From an uncultured Gemmatimonadota bacterium (GTDB taxonomy: Bacteria; Gemmatimonadota; Gemmatimonadetes; Gemmatimonadales; Gemmatimonadaceae): a stretch of DNA of 5,392 nt. The position numbers were made by a program, and so were the translations under genes. Location of the stretch: assembly GCA_946887155.1 (NCBI GenBank), contig CAMPKM010000234.1:1-5392 (forward strand). Direction: 5' to 3'. The notes beneath the pieces are model-generated. The model made no database searches. It was not told the origin of the DNA and saw nothing but the letters and a program-made list of their open reading frames with translations. How positions within the stretch are numbered: position 1 is the stretch's first letter; each line of letters begins with the position of its first letter. Below, one piece after another: positions 1-5,034 of the stretch.

Positions 1-800
1 GTATTGGCCACGGCCACCACCTTGGCCAGCGAGTCGGCGGTGCCGTTCATTGCTTCCGCCAATTCCCGGAACTCGCCAGGCATTTCACCTTCGGTCCGCG
101 CACCGAAGTTCCCGCTGCTCAGTGCGCGCGCATGCGTTACCAGGCGCCGCATCGGCTGTGAGATCCAGTTCACGGTGCTGAACACCACCATCAGGCCGAG
201 CACCACCGATACCGCGATGGCGATGAGCATCCACATCGCGCGCCGTTCGACGTCCACGCGGAGCGCCCGGGACGCCTCGGTCACGACTCGCGACTTGAGC
301 AGCGCCAGCCGGTCGAGGTCCTTCGTGAGGCTGTCGACCATGCCGCGCGCCCGGCCGGCGTCACGGCTCGACTCGTCGGCTCGACCGAGGTCGGCGAGAC
401 GATGAGCCCTCGCGTACTGCGTCTCGATGTCCGAAAGCGTCGCGTCGATGCTCGCAATGAGAGCGAGCTCGTCCTCCGCCTGGCCCTTGTTGAGGTACAT
501 GTCACGCTGGACGCGATGCGCCTCGGTCGCGAAATGCCGGAAGTCCTGCTGCGACGCCGAGTCGCGGTTCACGAGATAGCGGGCGGCCGCCGCGAGTTCC
601 TGCGAGACGGTGGCCGACAGTCGCGCCGCCTGCTGGCCGTCTTCCTGTACTTCGGCCAGTGTGTCGCCGATCAGCGTGGACATCGTGAGCATGGAGGCCC
701 GAGCGACGAGGCCGGCGGCGACGAACAGGCCAACGAGCAGCCAGAATCCCGTGAGCAGACGCTGCCGGATGCTGCGAAACCGTACGACGGTGGAGCTCAT
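1..800 (-). CDS. HAMP-domain transmembrane sensor protein (likely histidine kinase), N-terminal part only
   Basis: Reading down from the ATG at 800-798, 266 codons stay open to the window edge, so the C-terminal output domain is missing. Visible order: a short basic cytoplasmic start (RFRSIRQR, residues 7-14); TM1 about 15-33 (LLTGFWLLVGLFVAAGLVA); a mostly charged, probably helical extracytoplasmic domain about 34-188; TM2 about 189-209 (MWMLIAIAVSVVLGLMVVF); then a HAMP domain about 210-262 with the signature proline in ISQPMRRL (P216) and the second-helix pattern EFRELAEAMN (243-252). This layout is typical of histidine kinases, chemoreceptors and some diguanylate cyclases. Kinase is the favoured inference, but no catalytic motif is in view. 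The start overlaps the stop of the upstream binding-protein gene by 4 nt (ATGA) and has a good ribosome binding site, so the two are very likely co-translated. The helical sensor domain could receive a signal from that binding protein, as TorS does from TorT (inference). Confidence 0.85.
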   Translation of the reverse strand, partial: MSSTVVRFRSIRQRLLTGFWLLVGLFVAAGLVARASMLTMSTLIGDTLAEVQEDGQQAARLSATVSQELAAAARYLVNRDSASQQDFRHFATEAHRVQRDMYLNKGQAEDELALIASIDATLSDIETQYARAHRLADLGRADESSRDAGRARGMVDSLTKDLDRLALLKSRVVTEASRALRVDVERRAMWMLIAIAVSVVLGLMVVFSTVNWISQPMRRLVTHARALSSGNFGARTEGEMPGEFRELAEAMNGTADSLAKVVAVAN

Positions 801-1888
801 GTGCCGGCTCCCCCCCGTTCGACCGCCAGCGCGCCGCGACGTACGCGCGTCATCACGATGCCGTGGCCAATGACGTCGCCGCTGGCCCGGAACGAGATCG
901 GTCCGGTGACCCCCGCGTGGGGTTGATTCGCCTCGAGGCCAGCCAGCCAGTCGCGAATCGCGCCGCGGGAAGGTCCAACCTCCTCGATGGCCGCCGCGAG
1001 CAGCATGGTGGCGTCATACGCGAGCGCGGCGTTGCCGTCGGGTTCTTCGTGGTAGCGCTCTCGATAGGCGGCCACGAAACGTTGCGCCTCGAGTCGCGGA
1101 TCCTGGGCTGAAAACGGGGCGCCGACGAAAACACCTTCGGAGATCACGGTATCGAGTGCCAGCGGTGTCCATCCGTCTCCGCCCATATACGCGGACGCCA
1201 GCGACTGCTGCCGGGCCTCGCGCAGGAATGAACGACCCGACGCGTCAGTCCCGGCGACGAACACGAGATCCGGCCGCTGGACGCGGAGGTATGAGACATA
1301 CGGCTCGAGGTTGGCCTTGCCATCCGAAGGGATCGGATCGAGCGCCACGATCTGGCCGGTGTAGCCGCGCCGGAACGAATCGGCGAGTCCGCGCCCGTAA
1401 GAGTTGTTTTCGTAGAGAATGGCGACGCGCTTGAACCCACGCGCGGTCGCGAAGCGTGCCATGTCGATGCCGTTGTCCGAGTCGGACGAGATCACGCGGA
1501 ACGCCCACTCTGAAATCCCGCTCAGGTCGGGCGAGCTGGCGGTGGTCGCAATGGCGGCGAGTCCCTGTTCGTAGACCGGCGCGGCGGCCATCATCGCGCC
1601 TGACGTGACGTGGCCGATCACGCCGACGATGCTGCGATTGGCGACAAACTCACCGGCGATGGCTGCCGCCTTGCTTCCGGTTCCCTCGTCATCGCGTTCG
1701 ATGAGGCGAAGCTGACGGCCACGGACGCCGCCCCGCGCATTGATCTCGGCCAGGGCGAGGTCGATGCCCTGCTTGTTCAGGCGGCCGAACTCTTCCGACC
1801 ATGGCCCGGCCGCCCCGATGTACACGGGCTGCGATGATCCGGAGCAGGCAAGAACGCCGCAGAGCGCGGGGATGAGCGTTCGGCGCAT
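797..1888 (-). CDS. Periplasmic ligand-binding lipoprotein, type-I fold (branched-chain amino-acid/LivK-like, Peripla_BP_6)
   Basis: 363 aa. A short lipoprotein signal peptide ends in the lipobox VLAC, making Cys15 the probable lipidated residue. The mature part has the type-I binding-protein plan: VYIGAAGPW at the first strand (22-30), KQGIDLALAEINARGGVRGR (39-58), the ligand-loop region GHVTSGAMMAAAPVYEQG (92-109) and TTASSPDL (115-122), the hinge and second-lobe start VAILYENNSYGRGLADSF (155-172), and a late TGPISFRASGD (328-338). Length and motif order match LivK/AmiC-type proteins. The ligand cannot be read from sequence; amino acids, amides or other small polar molecules are all possible. 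No ABC permease or ATPase is adjacent in the window. Instead the stop overlaps the start of a HAMP sensor, which suggests a role in signalling rather than, or as well as, uptake (inference). The start at 1888 is chosen because it gives a normal lipoprotein signal, although no Shine-Dalgarno is evident. Confidence 0.9.
   Translation of the reverse strand: MRRTLIPALCGVLACSGSSQPVYIGAAGPWSEEFGRLNKQGIDLALAEINARGGVRGRQLRLIERDDEGTGSKAAAIAGEFVANRSIVGVIGHVTSGAMMAAAPVYEQGLAAIATTASSPDLSGISEWAFRVISSDSDNGIDMARFATARGFKRVAILYENNSYGRGLADSFRRGYTGQIVALDPIPSDGKANLEPYVSYLRVQRPDLVFVAGTDASGRSFLREARQQSLASAYMGGDGWTPLALDTVISEGVFVGAPFSAQDPRLEAQRFVAAYRERYHEEPDGNAALAYDATMLLAAAIEEVGPSRGAIRDWLAGLEANQPHAGVTGPISFRASGDVIGHGIVMTRVRRGALAVERGGAGT
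808..816 (-). promoter_or_regulatory. Strong Shine-Dalgarno for the sensor gene
   Basis: On the minus strand the sequence GGGGGGGAG ends 7 nt before the ATG at 800. It lies inside the last codons of the binding-protein gene. It is the only clear ribosome binding site in the window and it fixes the sensor start. The other starts here have no convincing Shine-Dalgarno. Confidence 0.7.
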
Positions 1889-1917
1889 CGATGAGGGGCT
1901 GAGCGTGACGGGGCTTA

Positions 1918-1929
1918 CGTCTTAAGACG
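1918..1929. repeat. 12-bp perfect palindrome CGTCTTAAGACG
   Basis: The sequence reads identically on both strands and is centred about 35 bp upstream of the LivK-like start. A near copy (CGTCCTTAAGACG) lies at 3890-3902 in the other long spacer. It could be an operator half-site pair overlapping a promoter. No known regulator is implied. Confidence 0.5.
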
Positions 1930-1950
1930 CAGCCGGACACCGCCTCGCAA
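1922..1950 (-). promoter_or_regulatory. Possible weak sigma70-type promoter for the LivK-like gene
   Basis: On the minus strand TTGCGA (1950-1945) is followed after 17 bp by TCTTAA (1927-1922). The first matches TTGACA at 4 of 6 positions and the second matches TATAAT at only 3 of 6. Spacing and distance to the start (about 34 bp from the -10 element to the ATG) are suitable, but the match is poor. The palindrome at 1918-1929 overlaps the -10 element. Confidence 0.2.
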
Positions 1951-2021
1951 CTGTTAAACGCGCCACATCAACCACTGGTCGAAGCCGACCCTAACCGCTC
2001 ACGTGCCAGTGAGTTGCCGGG

Positions 2022-3779
2022 TTACTGAAGATCGCGCGGAAGCCGCTGATCCGATGGAATCGACCAGAGCCGCAACTGCCGCCACCACACATCCTTGCCG
2101 TTGAAAACGGGGTGCACACGCTGGCTGATGGCCATGAACATCCGGTTTTCGTAGAGCCAGATTCCGGGCGCCTCGTCGATGATGCCCTGATAGGCAGCCC
2201 GGTAGTGGGCGCGCGCCTTCGCCGCATCGTTCTCGTTCATCGCGCTGTCGATGGAGGCATCGACGGCGCGGTTGCTGAAGAGCTGGAGATTCGAGGCCCG
2301 GTTGGCCGCCGGCATCGTGTGCCAGGAATCACGGAGCGCACTGGGCGACGGATCGGTCAGCCAGTTGTTCAGCAGGGCGTCGAACTGGCTGCCGAAGATC
2401 CGCGGCGCCATGGCGCTGATGTCGGCGGCATCGACGTCCACCTGTACGCCATGCGCCTTCAATTGCGCCTGGATGAGCTCTGCATAACGACGGCGGGGCG
2501 TACTGCTGGACGGGAAGAGGATACCGAACCGCAGGGCCCGCCCGTCCTTTTCACGGACGCCGTCGCCGTCGGTGTCGCGCCACCCGGACGAATCGAGCAG
2601 CCGGCTTGCGGCGGCGGAGTCGTACGCGGGCACGTCCAGCGTCGTGTCGGCGGTGGCGAAGGAGCGTGAGAAGGGCCCCGCGCCCAGGTAGCCGAGCGAG
2701 TCATAGACGTTCTGGAGCAGCGCGACGCGATCGACGGCCATGGACAGCGCCCGCCGCAGGTCACGATCGCCGAACAGCGGATGGGGACGTTGCGGGTTCT
2801 TCGGGTCGCGCATGTTGAAGCCGAGGTAGCCGTAGTTCGGGCTCGCATACGGCAAGGCGCGCACCTTCGACTGTTTGGCGATGCTCGCCATGCCGTCCAC
2901 CGTCACGGTTTCGAACAGGTCCGCATCTTCCGCCAGCACGGTGTTGAGCGCCGTGTTGGGGTCCGGCGTCAGCACCCAGACGACGCCGTCGAGCTTCGGG
3001 CGGCCAAGGTGATATGCGGAATCGGCCGCCACTTCCACGGCTGTGCGCGCGTCCCAGCGCACGAACCGGAACGGCCCCGAGCCTAACGGGGCTCTGCTCA
3101 GCGGGTGAGATGCCAGGTTGGACCGGTCCGCGTCGCGCAGCGCGTGTTCGGGCATCACGAGCAGCGAGTAGACGAGGTTGTAGAACTGTTCCGGCGAGCG
3201 CCTCGAATACCAGGCGACCGCGGTCAGCGAGTCCGGCGTGGAAATCGAGTCGATGTCGGCGAAGTTCGGCGCGAGGCGGGCGGCGACCTTCGGATCCTTC
3301 CATAACTCGACGGAGAAGCGTCCGTCGGCCGACGTCACTGGATGCCCGTCATGAAAGCGCGCGCCGGGCTTGAGCTTGAACGCGATCGAGAGCGAGTCGG
3401 CGGACCACTCCCACGATTCGGCGAGCCGTGGTGTCCAGCCGGCGTCGCCTAACGTGTTCACATCGGGGCCGATATCGGCGAGCCCATCGTAAACCTGGTC
3501 GGCGATTTCCTTCTCCTGCGCCAGGTTGAGCAGGGGTGGCAACAGGCTGCGAGGTTCGACTGGGAGGGCGATAACGAGGGTGCCGCCAGCGTCGTCCGTC
3601 CCGATTTCGTTTTCTGGTGTGCACGCCCCTGTGAAAAAAACGATGGCCGCAGCCCAGGTTGAACGAGCGATTGTCGCGGGCAGGCTGGAACGCGGATGAC
3701 GCCGGACTTCACGGGTTGCCACGGGTACTGCATTGGTGAAGACCGGGACCACGGTGCCGTGTGATTTGGATGGGTTCAT
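2022..3779 (-). CDS. Extracellular peptide-binding lipoprotein, family 5 (SBP_bac_5; DppA/OppA-like)
   Basis: 585 aa from the ATG at 3779. The N-terminus is unusually long. A basic, hydrophilic leader precedes TWAAAIVFFTGAC, whose Cys53 is the likely lipid site. Family-5 landmarks follow: GGTLVIALPVEPRSL (65-79), RLAESWEWSADSLSIAFKL (118-136), RFHDGHPVTSADGRFS (141-156), the PLGSGPFRFVRWD block (231-243), YLGFNM (318-323), DLRRALSMAVDR (340-351), the hinge GAGPFSRSF (366-374), and the acidic turn WRDTDGDGVREKDGRAL (400-416) common in this family. These proteins deliver peptides, nickel or other ligands to an ABC importer. No permease or ATPase gene is in the window, so the ligand is unknown. 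Start choice: the first 16 codons lie inside a long inverted repeat and no Shine-Dalgarno is visible. An in-frame GTG at 3722-3720 would give a more usual 34-residue signal peptide. An upstream in-frame ATG at 3968 is rejected because it overlaps aguA and adds 63 unlikely residues. Confidence 0.9.
   Translation of the reverse strand: MNPSKSHGTVVPVFTNAVPVATREVRRHPRSSLPATIARSTWAAAIVFFTGACTPENEIGTDDAGGTLVIALPVEPRSLLPPLLNLAQEKEIADQVYDGLADIGPDVNTLGDAGWTPRLAESWEWSADSLSIAFKLKPGARFHDGHPVTSADGRFSVELWKDPKVAARLAPNFADIDSISTPDSLTAVAWYSRRSPEQFYNLVYSLLVMPEHALRDADRSNLASHPLSRAPLGSGPFRFVRWDARTAVEVAADSAYHLGRPKLDGVVWVLTPDPNTALNTVLAEDADLFETVTVDGMASIAKQSKVRALPYASPNYGYLGFNMRDPKNPQRPHPLFGDRDLRRALSMAVDRVALLQNVYDSLGYLGAGPFSRSFATADTTLDVPAYDSAAASRLLDSSGWRDTDGDGVREKDGRALRFGILFPSSSTPRRRYAELIQAQLKAHGVQVDVDAADISAMAPRIFGSQFDALLNNWLTDPSPSALRDSWHTMPAANRASNLQLFSNRAVDASIDSAMNENDAAKARAHYRAAYQGIIDEAPGIWLYENRMFMAISQRVHPVFNGKDVWWRQLRLWSIPSDQRLPRDLQ
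3634..3640 (-). other. A7/T7 homopolymer in the signal-peptide region of the family-5 binding protein
   Basis: Seven consecutive A on the plus strand (T on the coding strand) encode part of IVFF just before the lipobox. Loss or gain of one base would shift the frame before Cys53. Such runs are uncommon in GC-rich coding DNA. The frame is intact here. Confidence 0.6.
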
Positions 3780-3802
3780 GGTGGTCCCGGTCTTCACCAA
3801 TG
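3731..3802. repeat. Perfect 22-bp inverted repeat with 28-nt loop, enclosing the start codon of the family-5 binding protein
   Basis: Bases 3731-3752 (beginning CATTGGTGAAGACC) are the exact reverse complement of 3781-3802 (ending GGTCTTCACCAATG), with 3753-3780 between them. In the minus-strand transcript this forms a 22-bp perfect stem. The AUG (3779-3777) is at loop positions 2-4, and the region where a ribosome binding site would lie is buried in the 5' arm. There is no T-tract after either arm and no obvious target-site duplication. It could be a dispersed repetitive palindrome (REP- or MITE-like), a translational attenuator, or both. The repeat itself is certain from sequence; its role is not. 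Confidence 0.9.
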
Positions 3803-3919
3803 GAGTTATCCGCGGAAATCTGTGAACTCGGCGTTCCCCGTGTTCTGCCCTATCCGCGGTGATCGTTGTCCAACCCAGTCTGTGACAATCGTCCTTAAGA
3901 CGAGCGACAACCGGGAGCG
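3780..3919. other. Intergenic spacer between aguA and the family-5 binding protein
   Basis: 140 bp without a gene. On the minus strand, from the aguA stop onward, it holds a 5-bp hairpin TCGTC-TTAAG-GACGA (3903-3889) about 16 nt after the stop and without a T-tract. It then has two copies of CCGCGGATA (3859-3851 and 3815-3807), and finally the outer arm of the large inverted repeat. No convincing -10/-35 pair was found, although the spacer length makes a promoter here plausible. Confidence 0.6.
3807..3859. repeat. Pair of 9-bp direct repeats TATCCGCGG, 44 bp apart
   Basis: Copies are at 3807-3815 and 3851-3859, each holding the palindromic core CCGCGG. The start-to-start distance of 44 bp is about four helical turns, so both copies present a similar face of the DNA. 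That is a pattern seen with operator pairs. They lie 28-80 bp upstream of the ATG at 3779. The regulator is unknown. Confidence 0.4.
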
Positions 3920-4957
3920 CTACGCGGGAGCTGGAGGGCGCGGTACCGGTTCTTGCTGGGTGAGGCAATGAAGCGTCCCCAGCCCCCAGACGAGGTCAAC
4001 CGCATGGATCCCGCAGACCTCACGGTCGGGGAAACAGTTCGCGAGCACCTCGAGCGCGACGCGATCCGCGGGATCGTTAAAAGTCGGGACCATTACGAGG
4101 CCGTTGGCGATGTAGAAGTTGGCGTAGCTGGCCGGGAGTCGCTGGCCGTCCATGTACACCGGTCGCGGGTACGGCAGTTTGAGGATCCGGAGCGGTGGCG
4201 CCGCGCCGCCTTCGAGGCGGCGAAGGTTGTCCATCGACCGGCGATGGTTCTCCTCGTCCGACGGGTCTTCCTCGACCGCGAGCACCACCGTGTCGGCGCT
4301 GACAAACCGGGCGATGTCGTCGATGTGACCATGGGTATCGTCGCCCACGCAGCCTTCGCCGAGCCAGATGGTGTGGTCGATGCCCAGCCAGTCCCGGAAG
4401 ATCTGCTCGTAACCGGCGCGATCGAGTCCGGGGTTTCGTTCCTGCACGGGGGACAGCAGGCATTCCTCGGTGACCATCAACAGTCCGGCGCCGTTAGGCT
4501 CTATGGCGCCGCCCTCGAGGACCACCGGTTTCCCGTCCGGGCGCAGCGGCTGGAACCGTCGATGGCCCGTCAGGCGCTCGACGACCTTTCCCACCTCGCG
4601 GTCCTTCCGGTAGTTGCTGTATTTCGCCCATCCATTGAACGACCAGTTCACCAGGACGACGTTGCCCTGGTCATCGTGCACGAACGTCGGCGCGGAGTCG
4701 CGCAGCCAGACGCGGTCGGTCGGCACGACCTGGAGCCGGTAGCCGTCGGGCGAGCAGCCGTGCGCAACGAGCTGTTCACGCGCGTCTTCCCGGACGTCCT
4801 CGTTATGGCAGAGGATCTCGACGCGCTCGTGCCGGTGCAGCAACCGCACGATCTCCGCGTACACCCACGGGATCGCGCCCAGCTTCCCCGGCCAGTCCGG
4901 TTCGTGGTGCGGCCAGCTGATCCAGGTCGCGGCGTGCTGCGTCCATTCGCCAGGCAT
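3920..4957 (-). CDS. aguA: Agmatine deiminase (agmatine iminohydrolase, PAD_porph family)
   Basis: 345 aa from the ATG at 4957. The enzyme hydrolyses agmatine to N-carbamoylputrescine and ammonia in the cytoplasm, the second step of the arginine decarboxylase route to putrescine. Family motifs are all present: MPGEWTQHAATWISWPH at the N-terminus, WLRDSAP (84-90), the substrate-carboxylate loop VVLEGGAIEPNG (145-156, Glu148), DTHGHIDDIARF (207-218, His211 and Asp213), and the catalytic cysteine in LHCLTQQEP (Cys331). The glycine motif before the cysteine reads GLG rather than GGG. The gene directly follows aguB, which supplies the next step. Start: homologues usually have several residues before MPxEW, yet the upstream frame here is read from a tandem repeat. 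An alternative GTG at 5038 overlaps the aguB stop as GTGA and would add 27 residues. I favour 4957 but without a clear Shine-Dalgarno. The function is secure; the exact N-terminus is not. Confidence 0.93.
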   Translation of the reverse strand: MPGEWTQHAATWISWPHHEPDWPGKLGAIPWVYAEIVRLLHRHERVEILCHNEDVREDAREQLVAHGCSPDGYRLQVVPTDRVWLRDSAPTFVHDDQGNVVLVNWSFNGWAKYSNYRKDREVGKVVERLTGHRRFQPLRPDGKPVVLEGGAIEPNGAGLLMVTEECLLSPVQERNPGLDRAGYEQIFRDWLGIDHTIWLGEGCVGDDTHGHIDDIARFVSADTVVLAVEEDPSDEENHRRSMDNLRRLEGGAAPPLRILKLPYPRPVYMDGQRLPASYANFYIANGLVMVPTFNDPADRVALEVLANCFPDREVCGIHAVDLVWGLGTLHCLTQQEPVPRPPAPA

Positions 4958-5002
4958 CCGCAGTCTTGCTGGAGGGCCGGCGGTACCGGGTGCGCGCGAA
5001 GT

Positions 5003-5030
5003 CGATTCCCGATTGCCAATTCCCGATTCC
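5003..5030. repeat. Four 7-bp tandem heptads (CGATTCC-like) at the aguB/aguA junction
   Basis: On the plus strand the units are CGATTCC (5003-5009), CGATTGC (5010-5016), CAATTCC (5017-5023) and CGATTCC (5024-5030), followed by CGG. On the coding strand this reads GGGAATCGGGAATTGGC and so on. Similar GGGAATC-type arrays are a known class of small intergenic repeats in some GC-rich bacteria such as xanthomonads (established only in general terms). It ends 5 bp before the aguB stop. Confidence 0.75.
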
Positions 5031-5034
5031 CGGC

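Larger units (their letters stand above)
1889..2021. other. Intergenic spacer before the LivK-like gene
   Basis: 133 bp separate the stop of the family-5 binding protein from the start of the LivK-like gene. I see no gene here. The spacer holds a 12-bp palindrome (1918-1929), a possible weak promoter, and a 5-bp stem with a 4-nt loop at 1977-1990 (GGTCG/CGACC) that lacks a T-tract, so it is not a convincing terminator. The size and promoter-like content suggest the binding-protein/sensor pair is its own transcription unit. Confidence 0.6.

Noticed and set aside
402..926. 174-codon open frame on the plus strand
   Set aside because: It lies opposite the sensor and LivK-like genes, spans their junction, and has a low-complexity Arg/Pro/Ala-rich product typical of antisense frames.
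1977..1990. Small hairpin GGTCG-loop-CGACC after the family-5 gene as a terminator
   Set aside because: The stem is only 5 bp and no T-tract follows on the minus strand, so it does not meet the pattern of an intrinsic terminator.
2761..3303. 180-codon open frame on the minus strand inside the family-5 gene
   Set aside because: It is a shifted frame of the binding-protein gene. The main frame has continuous family motifs, so this is a shadow and not a frameshifted paralogue.
3731..3802. The large inverted repeat as an intrinsic terminator or CRISPR-like unit
   Set aside because: Neither strand has a T-run after the stem, it encloses a start codon, and there is only one copy in the window, so neither label is supported.
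3780..3968. Upstream in-frame ATG at 3968 extending the family-5 protein by 63 residues
   Set aside because: It would overlap aguA by 49 bp, translate the intergenic repeats, and bury the lipoprotein signal far from the N-terminus.
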